DNA of 64,000 bases from Pantoea alfalfae (lineage in GTDB: Bacteria; Pseudomonadota; Gammaproteobacteria; Enterobacterales; Enterobacteriaceae). Under the pieces are notes generated by a model. It was not told the DNA's origin and made no database searches. It worked only from the letters and a program-made list of their open reading frames with translations. The position numbers and the translations under genes are program-made. This document shows positions 35,517-42,865 of the stretch, piece after piece (the stretch's first letter is position 1; the number at the start of each line of letters is the position of its first letter). The DNA is taken from positions 2,356,001 to 2,420,000 of the forward strand of contig NZ_CP082292.1 of assembly GCF_019880205.1 (NCBI RefSeq), read 5' to 3'.

Positions 35517-37387
35517 GCGTCATCCGTGTGGGTTTGTGAGTCTTTGTACTGATTAACTTCCAGGTCATAGGCGTGCAGAAACGCTTCGCCAAACAGGGTG
35601 TGGAAATCGTCTTCGATCTCGCCCGCTGTCTCGCCGTAGCGCTCAACAAAATGCTCCCACAGCGCCGCTTTACGGCTACCCGGCAGGCCGATACGGGAAA
35701 CCGACCCCGCCTGACGCGCCTCCTCTTCCAGCTGCTCGGGATTAAAGGATTGCAGCATCGAGGCGATGATGGCGCGGATACCGGCGATCATGCCCAGCTG
35801 GTGCGCCTGCAAATCGATCAGCGCATCCCGCACCGCCTGACGCGGTGGCATAAAGCCCGGCATCCGGCTGCCGAACATCTGCATTAATACGGTTTTGCCC
35901 GATGGCAGCAGCTTGAACGGGTTGTTGGCGTCGTCGAGGATCACCGTCATGTCGGCCTTGACGCCGCGCTTAAGGATCGAGCGCGACGAGAGCAGCGCGA
36001 CCGTACCCTGCGAGAACATACTGAGCATCTGACCAAACTGCAGCATCTGCTCGCGGTCAAACTGCGGCGTCGGCTGCAGATCGCGAAGGCCCATCCCTTC
36101 CAGCAGCGCGTCCAGCAGTTCGCCTTTCAGGGCCTCGCCGCTGCTCTGGCTGGAGGTGGAGGGCTGCACGGCGGCGGCATGCTGGTGACCCGAGGCAACC
36201 GGATCAATGCGCAGCCGCCCTTTTGGCGTCGGAGAAGGAGTACGCTGCACCGCCTGCGGTGTCGGCAGCGTAATGCCGCCGTAGTCGTTTTGCGGATTAA
36301 CAGCGTCTGTCTGACCGGACTCTGCCTCATCAGTCAGTGGTGCCTGGCGCGGGGTTTCGCTGTGGGGCTGGCTGTGAGCATCAGGGTTAATGGTCTGAGA
36401 TTCACCGAAGCTGAACAGCGGCGAGTGATCCATTTCGTCCGGGCTGACAGAGATCTGGTCTGGTGAGCGTGCAGCAACCGGCTCAGGCTTTGCCTCTTGC
36501 TTAGGCGGTACCTGCAACGTCGCCGGTTTCGCTGGCTCTGGCTGTGCCAGCGGCACCGCGTTCCCCATCATCAGTCCTAATGGATCATCATGGTTGCGCA
36601 CGTCCGCACTGTTCTCGCCGTCGAACAGGCTCAGTGGATCCAGTTCAGCGGCAGGCGTTTCAGCCTGCGGTGGCGTAGTGTTCTGCTGAGCCGCCAGCGT
36701 GCTCGGCGTCCGGTCGTCAAAAATGCTCTGCTGCGCAAATAGCGCATCACCGTCGTCAAACAGGCTGCTGTTTTTAGGCTGCTGACCATAGTCCAGCGGG
36801 GCATCGTTAATCAGCTGTGCCAGCGGATCTTCGGGATTACGATCTGGCTTGGCGGGCGCGGTCAGCGGATGGGCATCCGGCATCTCCGGCACCGCTTTAC
36901 GTTTAGAGAGATCGTCGGAAATCGAGAACTCTTTCGCCAGGCTGTCCCAGATTTCGCTGGGAATGGCGGCGGTGGTGCTGGCTTTTTCGGCTGCCGGTTC
37001 GCGAACGGGTGCTGCGGGCTGGACCGGCTCCGGACGCGGAACGGCCCTTTCCATCTGCGGCTGACGATCGCTGTTGAGGTCGCTGACCAGCAGCTGATAA
37101 TCATCGATGCCCAGAATGTCCCCATCCTGCAGCTCAACCTGCCGACCGCGTTCCAGCGGAATATCGTTGAGCAGCACGCGCGTCACATTGCCACGGTTGG
37201 TCAGGCGACATTCGCCGTTAGCCGTGATGTGCACAATGGCCTGCAGGCGGGAGAGCGTTCGGTCGTCATCTGGCAGCACCAGATTGTTATCCACGCCGCG
37301 ACCAATGGTGCCGCCGGGCGGGAAGAAATCACAATGAGTCTGAGGCGGCTGTTGGCCGGGTTTAGTCGTTATTATCGTAAAGCGCAT
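35513..37387 (-). CDS. tagH: FHA-domain T6SS regulator TagH
   Basis: 624 aa. The N-terminal FHA domain (about 25-105) shows GGTIGRGVDNNLVLPDDDRTLS and NRGNVTRVLLNDIPL, the phospho-threonine-binding fold. A long low-complexity Pro/Ala/Gln linker (about 115-400) follows. The C-terminal TagH/ImpI domain (about 415-600) is recognised by LLDALLEGMGLRDL, RSILKRGVKADMTVI and PGFMPPRQAVRDALIDLQAH. It is the effector of the PpkA/PppA pathway. It opens the downstream T6SS block, after a 386-bp gap that should hold a promoter. Confidence 0.92.
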   Translation of the reverse strand: MRFTIITTKPGQQPPQTHCDFFPPGGTIGRGVDNNLVLPDDDRTLSRLQAIVHITANGECRLTNRGNVTRVLLNDIPLERGRQVELQDGDILGIDDYQLLVSDLNSDRQPQMERAVPRPEPVQPAAPVREPAAEKASTTAAIPSEIWDSLAKEFSISDDLSKRKAVPEMPDAHPLTAPAKPDRNPEDPLAQLINDAPLDYGQQPKNSSLFDDGDALFAQQSIFDDRTPSTLAAQQNTTPPQAETPAAELDPLSLFDGENSADVRNHDDPLGLMMGNAVPLAQPEPAKPATLQVPPKQEAKPEPVAARSPDQISVSPDEMDHSPLFSFGESQTINPDAHSQPHSETPRQAPLTDEAESGQTDAVNPQNDYGGITLPTPQAVQRTPSPTPKGRLRIDPVASGHQHAAAVQPSTSSQSSGEALKGELLDALLEGMGLRDLQPTPQFDREQMLQFGQMLSMFSQGTVALLSSRSILKRGVKADMTVILDDANNPFKLLPSGKTVLMQMFGSRMPGFMPPRQAVRDALIDLQAHQLGMIAGIRAIIASMLQSFNPEQLEEEARQAGSVSRIGLPGSRKAALWEHFVERYGETAGEIEDDFHTLFGEAFLHAYDLEVNQYKDSQTHTDDA

Positions 37388-37773
37388 AACGGATTCCTGC
37401 GGTTAGCGGTTCGGCATCTATACCGCACACCTCTCGGGGAAAGGCGCGGGGTATAGGGAGCGGTGAGTTTTTAATAGTGGGGTTGGGTTTTTATATTATC
37501 GCTGGGCTGACTTACCTATTTAAACAGAGCGGTTAGGCAGCTTTTTTAAATAAGATTATTGCGAAAAAAATTAATCCCAATGAACGATGGGATAAGAATA
37601 AAAATAGACTCGAATTTAGCTTCCATACAAATCAACAGTGCGTAATCCGCAGGAATATAATTAACAAAATATTACTTACCTGAATTTAATAAACGCGATT
37701 ACAGCGTAATGCAGAGAGTTATTTTATAATTAATGTCGTGCCCATTCTGTAAAGACTGAGCACGACAACGTAA
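37388..37773. other. AT-rich intergenic region between the two T6SS transcription blocks
   Basis: 386 bp without a gene. Its left part should hold the promoter for tagH and the downstream block; long A/T tracts (37544-37580, 37668-37735) suggest H-NS-type silencing. The right end has the hairpin GTCGTGC...GCACGAC (37735-37741 with 37760-37766), starting 7 nt after the LprI-like gene stop, with further inner pairing and an AU-rich tail; it is a probable terminator for the upstream block. Confidence 0.5.
37735..37766 (-). terminator. Probable terminator of the hcp-effector-immunity block
   Basis: 7-bp outer stem GTCGTGC/GCACGAC with partial inner pairing (CAGTCT against AGAATG with one mismatch). 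On the minus strand it is followed by AUUAAUUAUAA. No clean U-run, so it may be Rho-assisted. Confidence 0.45.
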
Positions 37774-38172
37774 TCAGTAAGGCAGTTGCTTCAGAATAGC
37801 AGTACGCTCTTTGTCGATGCGGATAACACAGAGGCTGGTGGCAACCGCATTCGCATTGCTGCCTTCTTCAGCGGCAAAGGCTTCCAGTTTGCACTGACCG
37901 TCACGATACCTGAGCCAGCTGCGCTGCGTATCCACCAGCGTGGCGACATAATCATCAGCCAGTTTTTTCTGCGTGCCGTACATCTGTACAATGCGTTTTT
38001 TAGCTGTCTGGTACGCTTTGTTCAGGTCATCTTCCGCCAGCTTCTTCTGCTGAACAGTACACTGAAACAATGCACCGTCTGATGGCTGTTTTGCACAGGT
38101 ATCTTCAGCGAATGCTGAAGCGCTTATGCAAAGAGAGACAGCGATCAAAGCCACTTCATGTAGTCTTTTCAT
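37774..38172 (-). CDS. LprI-like (DUF1311) exported protein, candidate muramidase immunity
   Basis: 132 aa from the ATG at 38172, which opens a signal peptide (MKRLHEVALIAVSLCISASAFA). The mature domain is a four-helix DUF1311/LprI type with cysteines and the family motif TLVDTQRSWLRYRDGQCKLE. LprI proteins inhibit lysozyme. It is the second of two tandem paralogues after the predicted muramidase effector, so it probably protects the periplasm from self- or sibling-delivered enzyme. The DNA is less AT-rich than its sister gene. Confidence 0.8.
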   Translation of the reverse strand: MKRLHEVALIAVSLCISASAFAEDTCAKQPSDGALFQCTVQQKKLAEDDLNKAYQTAKKRIVQMYGTQKKLADDYVATLVDTQRSWLRYRDGQCKLEAFAAEEGSNANAVATSLCVIRIDKERTAILKQLPY

Positions 38173-38206
38173 ACTTTTTTCAGCCGTTTTAATACAAACC
38201 AAATTT

Positions 38207-38237
38207 TTATCAACCCCGACTTTATCGGGGCTGATAA
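38207..38237 (-). other. Intercistronic hairpin between the two LprI-like genes
   Basis: TTATCAGCCCCGA and TCGGGGTTGATAA (minus-strand RNA) pair over 13 positions around a UAAAG loop. One pair is G-U on the minus RNA but A-C on the plus, so it is selected for the minus-strand transcript. No U-run follows; it is probably an mRNA-stability element or weak terminator. Confidence 0.5.
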
Positions 38238-38314
38238 ATAATTTTAAGAAATCATATAACGCTTAATTTTTTCACGGCATGCAAATTTCAACACTGTCAA
38301 CAGTACTTTCACTA

Positions 38315-38716
38315 TCAATGATAAGGTAGTAACTTAAGTTTTTTAATTCTTTGCTCATTAAGTTCTGAAGTGCACATATTGACGTTAGCGTTACTTAAAT
38401 CACTTCCCTTATCTGCAGCATAAGATGCCAGCTTACAGTCATTCTCTCGATATTTCAGCCAGGCTCGCTGAGCTTCAGTCAACGTATCCATATATTGACT
38501 TAACTCTTTATCATCACCTTTAAAAAGTGTTTCAACTCTTCCTTTAGCAAGTTTATATTCTTTATTTAAATCAAGCTCAGTTTCATTTCTGTTTTTTTGG
38601 GCACAGGAATAAACTTCCTGAACATTATTACCTTGTGAGCAGTCCGTTGTTGCATAAGCAGGCTGCACCGCAAAAAAACCAGCTGCTAACATCGAGATAA
38701 ATAACAACTTTTTCAT
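38315..38716 (-). CDS. LprI-like (DUF1311) exported protein, candidate immunity to the adjacent muramidase
   Basis: 133 aa with a signal peptide (MKKLLFISMLAAGFFAVQPAYA). The mature domain carries four cysteines and the DUF1311 motif TLTEAQRAWLKYRENDCKLA. It is paralogous to the 37774-38172 product (shared helix pattern and C-terminal KLLPY ending). It starts 12 bp after the muramidase gene, so it is the better cognate immunity candidate. LprI-family lysozyme inhibition makes the pairing mechanistically sensible. Confidence 0.82.
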   Translation of the reverse strand: MKKLLFISMLAAGFFAVQPAYATTDCSQGNNVQEVYSCAQKNRNETELDLNKEYKLAKGRVETLFKGDDKELSQYMDTLTEAQRAWLKYRENDCKLASYAADKGSDLSNANVNMCTSELNEQRIKKLKLLPYH

Positions 38717-38728
38717 ACATCTCCCATT

Positions 38729-39604
38729 TCATTTCCGGCTTCGAAGATAACGAGCACGATTACGGCCTTTCTCATACTGTTGAAGAAAGCTTGAACTATC
38801 AATAAAATCAGCCAGCTTGTCAATATCATTATACATAGCGGCTTGCATGTTAAGTTTAAAACCAGCTCCCTGATAAACCAAATCCACCACGATATCTTTT
38901 ATCGCCGGTTTTAATTCATCCCAACTCGTTCTTTCAGCTTTCTCCGCAGTCGCTGATAAATAAACCGATCTGGCCCGACTTACATATATAGGATAGATAG
39001 TTTCAAAAAGCCTGGCCTGCGATTCACGCGTAATTACACCGCACTCTATTTTGTTTCTTCTTACCCATAATTGCGCTGAAGTTTCTTTTTTAGTAGCACC
39101 TAAAGATAGCGCTCTTGCCCGCTGTTCTTCAACTCCAACCCGAATAAGATCCAGATAGACTTCATCTGAACTTCTTCCTCCCATATCATAACCCCGGCCA
39201 ATGGTTACGCCTGACTTACCACCAGGCCAGTGTATATGCCGGCTAAAAAAAGGACTATGGGGATTATCATTACCTTCGGCATCGAAGGTAACCTGTCCGG
39301 CACTCACAGTAAGGCGACCAGAATTATTATTAATATTTTCTGATGGCGTAGACGGAGGGTTTATTGTATTGCTACCTGAAGGATTAGAAAGCGTATTCCA
39401 TGTCTTGCCATGGATATCGACAACACCATCCGGGCGAGACATAAAACGGGATTGAAACTGCTTAATCGCCTCAATGGTTTTGGGTCCCATGCGGCCATCG
39501 GCACGGAGTTGTGGATATCCATTGCGCTGTAACAACTGTTGTACTGTTTTCACGTCGCCGTACTGATTACGGCCACCGACACCAACCGAGCCAGAAATAC
39601 TCAT
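38729..39604 (-). CDS. T6SS effector: peptidoglycan-binding domain plus pesticin-like muramidase
   Basis: 291 aa, no signal peptide, as expected for T6SS cargo. Residues 12-73 are a PG_binding_1 domain (GDVKTVQQLLQRNGYP, DGRMGPKTIEAIKQFQSRF). After a Ser/Asn/Pro linker (75-95) the catalytic domain has E110 (TFDAEGND), T134 (GVTIGRGYD) and D140. The order and spacing E..T..D match the pesticin/T4-lysozyme-like triad (E178, T201, D207 in pesticin, from memory). HWPGGKSG precedes the threonine. It follows hcp and is followed by two LprI-like exported proteins, so Hcp-dependent delivery with lysozyme-inhibitor immunity is inferred. The DNA is AT-rich. Confidence 0.82.
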   Translation of the reverse strand: MSISGSVGVGGRNQYGDVKTVQQLLQRNGYPQLRADGRMGPKTIEAIKQFQSRFMSRPDGVVDIHGKTWNTLSNPSGSNTINPPSTPSENINNNSGRLTVSAGQVTFDAEGNDNPHSPFFSRHIHWPGGKSGVTIGRGYDMGGRSSDEVYLDLIRVGVEEQRARALSLGATKKETSAQLWVRRNKIECGVITRESQARLFETIYPIYVSRARSVYLSATAEKAERTSWDELKPAIKDIVVDLVYQGAGFKLNMQAAMYNDIDKLADFIDSSSFLQQYEKGRNRARYLRSRK

Positions 39605-39696
39605 TTACTCTCTCCGCACAATAATGTTGATTCAGAGAATCCGTGTAAACCGGCTGGAGAATGCGCATGACGACGCGTGCTTCTCTGGCCAGGAGA

Positions 39697-39723
39697 GATA
39701 CGCCTCCTGTACGGAGGCGTATC
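39697..39723 (-). other. Strong hairpin directly after hcp
   Basis: An 11-bp perfect stem GATACGCCTCC/GGAGGCGTATC with a 5-nt loop, beginning 5 nt after the hcp stop. No U-run follows on the minus strand (UCUCCUGG), so it probably protects hcp mRNA from 3' decay or partly terminates, giving more Hcp than effector. Confidence 0.6.
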
Positions 39724-39728
39724 GCTTC

Positions 39729-40211
39729 TTACGCTTCTTTGTTGCCTTTGATATCCCAGCCAGCGCTGGTTTCTGCGCCTTTACCACCGGAAGAACTCTG
39801 CTCCCAGTACTGCTGTTTCACTTTAGAAGCCTGGAAGGCATAAGTTACGCCCAGGGTGTCGTCGTGTTCAGAACCCACAAACTGAACGTTAGTCACCAGC
39901 ACATCTTCCAGCGTGATGCGGGTGTATTCGATTTGGGTGCCACCCGCTTTGCAAACTGACACTTCGACTTTCGCGACGTGCTTACCGCTGGCGCAGTTTT
40001 TCAGCAGTGCAGTGACCGCCTTATCGATTTTGGCGTTGATGTGCAGGTCGTTGAAATTAACTTTACCCGCACCGCCACCGCCACCCACGCTCATATTGCC
40101 TGGCTGACTGGCACCCCAGGAAAAGGAGTCAATATCGATCCATCCAGTGTGGTTTGAATCTTTAGATTCGCCGGTAATGCCGTCTACCTTCAGATACATA
40201 TCAATAGCCAT
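39729..40211 (-). CDS. hcp: T6SS tube protein Hcp
   Basis: 160 aa, typical for Hcp1-type proteins: MAIDMYLKVDGITGESKDSN at the start, then GWIDIDSFSWGASQPGNM, GGGGGAGKVNFNDLHINAKIDK split, and VTNVQFVGSEHDDTLGVTYAF. Hexamers stack into the inner tube and carry small effectors in their lumen. It sits after tssC and a small membrane protein, and before a muramidase effector. Hairpins on both sides suggest independent control of message level. Confidence 0.96.
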   Translation of the reverse strand: MAIDMYLKVDGITGESKDSNHTGWIDIDSFSWGASQPGNMSVGGGGGAGKVNFNDLHINAKIDKAVTALLKNCASGKHVAKVEVSVCKAGGTQIEYTRITLEDVLVTNVQFVGSEHDDTLGVTYAFQASKVKQQYWEQSSSGGKGAETSAGWDIKGNKEA

Positions 40212-40432
40212 TATCTTTCACTCTTTATTGGTTGAGATTATTGCTTTCAAAAAAGCAAGGATATGGCAAAAAGAAAAGCATGGGGCTGAATAAAACAGTC
40301 CATATTTTACCTTTGCCTTGCTTCTGAAATATCGTCATAAACCATATTTCAGATAGTGCGTTGCCGGGCACCAGGCCGGGCAATGTATTTATTGAATTCT
40401 CATGATGAGAAATTGAGGTTCTGACCCGTTAT
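40212..40432. promoter_or_regulatory. hcp upstream region with three dyads
   Basis: 221 bp before hcp contain CTGAAATAT/ATATTTCAG (40324-40332 with 40344-40352), TTGCC/GGCAA with inner GG/CC (40361-40383), and a perfect palindrome TTCTCAT-G-ATGAGAA (40397-40411). The first two may be hairpins processing the tssC-hcp message. The palindrome could be an operator for a separate hcp promoter. No promoter elements were confirmed. Confidence 0.35.
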
Positions 40433-40663
40433 TCAGGAAGCAGACAAGCACTCAATAAATTTCCTTAGCTTACCCGCCGCCCAGTAAAAACTTAACGATA
40501 CAGTGACTGAAAGAGTAATCAGAATGCCGTTAGTTATTTTCCTGATCATCGTGACATTCCAGTCACAGAAGAAAATGAAATAACCTGCGCAGGTGGATAA
40601 AATCAGGGCTGAAATAAAAACCAGTAAATAACGTAGTAAATGCAGAACTAATTTTTTAACCAT
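40433..40663 (-). CDS. Small two-helix membrane protein between tssC and hcp
   Basis: The start at 40663 is preferred because GGAGG lies 8 nt before it; in-frame ATGs at 40687 and 40711 have weaker sites. The 76-aa product has two hydrophobic helices (about 9-32 and 45-62: LLRYLLVFISALILSTCAGY and ILITLSVTVSLSFYW) and a basic C-terminus. It is AT-richer than tssC and hcp. No family recognised. A role in T6SS assembly or membrane immunity is possible, but position is the only evidence. Confidence 0.55.
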   Translation of the reverse strand: MVKKLVLHLLRYLLVFISALILSTCAGYFIFFCDWNVTMIRKITNGILITLSVTVSLSFYWAAGKLRKFIECLSAS

Positions 40664-40756
40664 TCTGTCATCCTCCCTGACGTTCATCTCAGCAACCTTT
40701 CTGTGAGACATCAGGCGCAAAACCCTTTCGCGCCTGATACCACTGCAACTCAGCCC

Positions 40757-42256
40757 TTACGCATTATCATTTTTCAGTGACGGCAGCTTAGAGACCAGAC
40801 GCAGCGAAACGGTCAGCCCTTCCAGCTGATAGTGCGGACGCAGGAAGAACTTCGCGGCGTAATAGCCTGGGTTATCTTCCTGCTCTTCCACATTCACCTC
40901 GGCAGCCGCCAGCGGCTTGCGTGACTTGGTCTCCTGCGAGGAGTTAGCCGGATCGCCATCGACGTAGTTCATCACCCAGTCGTTCAGCCAGCGTTCCATT
41001 TCATCACGCTCACGGAAGGAGCCGATCTTGTCACGCACGATGCACTTCAGGTAATGCGCGAAGCGGCAGCAGGCGAACAGATAAGGCAGACGCGCGGCCA
41101 GACGGGCATTGGCGGTGGCATCGGCATCGTGATATTCCGTCGGCTTCTGCAGTGACTGCGCGCCAATAAAGGCAGCGAAGTCAGAGTTTTTGCGATGCAC
41201 CAGCGGCATAAAGCCATTTTTCGCCAGCTCGGCTTCTCGACGATCGCTGATGGCGATTTCGGTCGGACATTTCATATCCACGCCGCCGTCGTCGCTCGGG
41301 AAGGTGTGACACGGCAGATTTTCCACTGCCCCGCCCGACTCCACGCCGCGAATGGCCGTGCACCAGCCATACTCTTTAAAGGAGCGGTTGATGTTGGCGG
41401 CCATGGCGTAGGCGGCATTGCTCCAGGTGTAGTTGCCGTGATCGGAACCGTCGGTCTGCTCTTCGAAATCGAAGCTGTCGACCGGGTTAGTGCGAATACC
41501 ATAAGGCAGACGCGCCAGGAAGCGCGGCATCACCAGGCCCAGATAGCGTGCATCTTCCGACTCACGCAGGCTGCGCCAGGCGGCATATTCGGTGTTCTGG
41601 AAGATCTTGGTCAGATCGCGCGGATTCGCCAGCTCCTGCCAGGATTCCATCTGCATCACTTCCGGCGCGGTGCCGGTGATAAACGGACAGTGGGCGGCCG
41701 AACCGATGCGCGCCATCTCACCCAGCAGCTCAACATCCTGCGGGCTGTGGTCGAAATAGTAGTCGCCGACCAGACAGCCAAACGGCTCACCACCGAACTG
41801 CCCATACTCCTGCTCATAGATCTTCTTGAACAGCGGGCTTTGATCCCAGCCAGCACCTTTATAGCGCTTGAGGGTACGACCCAGCTCCTGCTTGGAGATG
41901 CTCATAAAGCGGATTTTCAGCATCTCGTCCGTTTCGGTGTTGTTCACCAGATAGCTCAGGCCGCGCCAGGCGCTTTCCAGCGACTGAAACTCCGGATGGT
42001 GAATAATCTGGTTCACCTGCTGTGACAGCTTTTCGTCGATCTCCGCGATCAGCGCCTGAATGGTGCGATAGGCGTCGCTGGAGACGGTGACGGTGTTCTC
42101 CAGCGCCTGCTGCGCCAGGGTTTTCACCGCGCTTTCGACGGCGGCGCGTGCCTGGTCGCTTTTCGGCCGGAACTCTTTGTTCAGCAGCGCGCTGAACTCA
42201 TCCTGGCTGAAACTGGCCGCGCCCTGCGACTGGGGTTGTTGTGAAGTCTGCGTCAT
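40757..42256 (-). CDS. tssC: T6SS sheath large subunit TssC
   Basis: 499 aa, standard TssC (VipB). Conserved blocks include FQSLESAWRGLSYLVNNTET, the ICSKQELGRTL-like SISKQELGRTLKRYKG, FGCLVGDYYFDHSPQDVELL, SEDARYLGLVMPRFLARLPY and the C-terminal FFLRPHYQLEGLTVSLRLVS. With TssB it builds the contractile sheath. Its ATG overlaps the tssB stop by 4 bp. Confidence 0.97.
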   Translation of the reverse strand: MTQTSQQPQSQGAASFSQDEFSALLNKEFRPKSDQARAAVESAVKTLAQQALENTVTVSSDAYRTIQALIAEIDEKLSQQVNQIIHHPEFQSLESAWRGLSYLVNNTETDEMLKIRFMSISKQELGRTLKRYKGAGWDQSPLFKKIYEQEYGQFGGEPFGCLVGDYYFDHSPQDVELLGEMARIGSAAHCPFITGTAPEVMQMESWQELANPRDLTKIFQNTEYAAWRSLRESEDARYLGLVMPRFLARLPYGIRTNPVDSFDFEEQTDGSDHGNYTWSNAAYAMAANINRSFKEYGWCTAIRGVESGGAVENLPCHTFPSDDGGVDMKCPTEIAISDRREAELAKNGFMPLVHRKNSDFAAFIGAQSLQKPTEYHDADATANARLAARLPYLFACCRFAHYLKCIVRDKIGSFRERDEMERWLNDWVMNYVDGDPANSSQETKSRKPLAAAEVNVEEQEDNPGYYAAKFFLRPHYQLEGLTVSLRLVSKLPSLKNDNA

Positions 42257-42786
42257 GCCTGCGGCTCCTTACCTTCAGTGGCCTCATCCTGCTTAGGCAG
42301 ATGGGTCAGAGCCTGCAGCAGCGTTGGGTCCTGCAGCACCTTACCAATCAGCTCTTCAGCGCCGTTTTTGCCGTCCATATAGGTCAGCAGGTTTGCCAGC
42401 TGGGTACGCGCTTCCAGCAGCTTGCTCAGCGGCTCGACGTTGCGGGCCACGGCATCCGGCGAGAAGTCATCCATGCTGTCGAAGGTAAGATCGATGTTCA
42501 GCTTGCCTTCACCATTCAGGGTGTTGTCTACCTGGAACGCGGCGCGTGGCTTCAGCGCTTTCATGCGCTCATCGAAGTTATCGATGTCGATTTCAAGGAA
42601 TTTGCGGTCGTCGATGCCCGGCTGCGGCTCCAGCGGTTTACCCACCAGATCCGCCAGCACGCCCATCACAAACGGCAGCTGAATTTTGCGTTCCGCGCCA
42701 TAAATTTCCACGTCATATTCAATCTGAACGCGAGGCGCGCGATTGCGGGCAATGAACTTCTGCCCACTGGATTTGCTTGTTGCCAT
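42253..42786 (-). CDS. tssB: T6SS sheath small subunit TssB
   Basis: 177 aa from the ATG at 42786, with GGAG 6 nt upstream; an ATG five codons earlier would remove that spacing. Features are SGQKFIARNRAPRVQIEYDV, LPFVMGVLADLVG and the FDSMDDFSPDAVARNVEPL block of VipA proteins. It pairs with TssC and is the TagJ contact. A dyad CACAGC/GCTGTG at 42821-42847 lies in the 79-bp gap after tssA. Confidence 0.95.
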   Translation of the reverse strand: MATSKSSGQKFIARNRAPRVQIEYDVEIYGAERKIQLPFVMGVLADLVGKPLEPQPGIDDRKFLEIDIDNFDERMKALKPRAAFQVDNTLNGEGKLNIDLTFDSMDDFSPDAVARNVEPLSKLLEARTQLANLLTYMDGKNGAEELIGKVLQDPTLLQALTHLPKQDEATEGKEPQA

Positions 42787-42865
42787 GGTTTTCTCCATCA
42801 ATGATGCGCGGATAATGTGTCACAGCAGGCGCGCAGGTCCCGCTGTGTGAGTGGGTCACGCCTGC

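Noticed and set aside
40397..40411. Fur box upstream of hcp
   Set aside because: The palindrome shares TTCTCAT/ATGAGAA with the site at 62872 but lacks the central ATTAT/ATAAT part, so it does not meet the Fur consensus.
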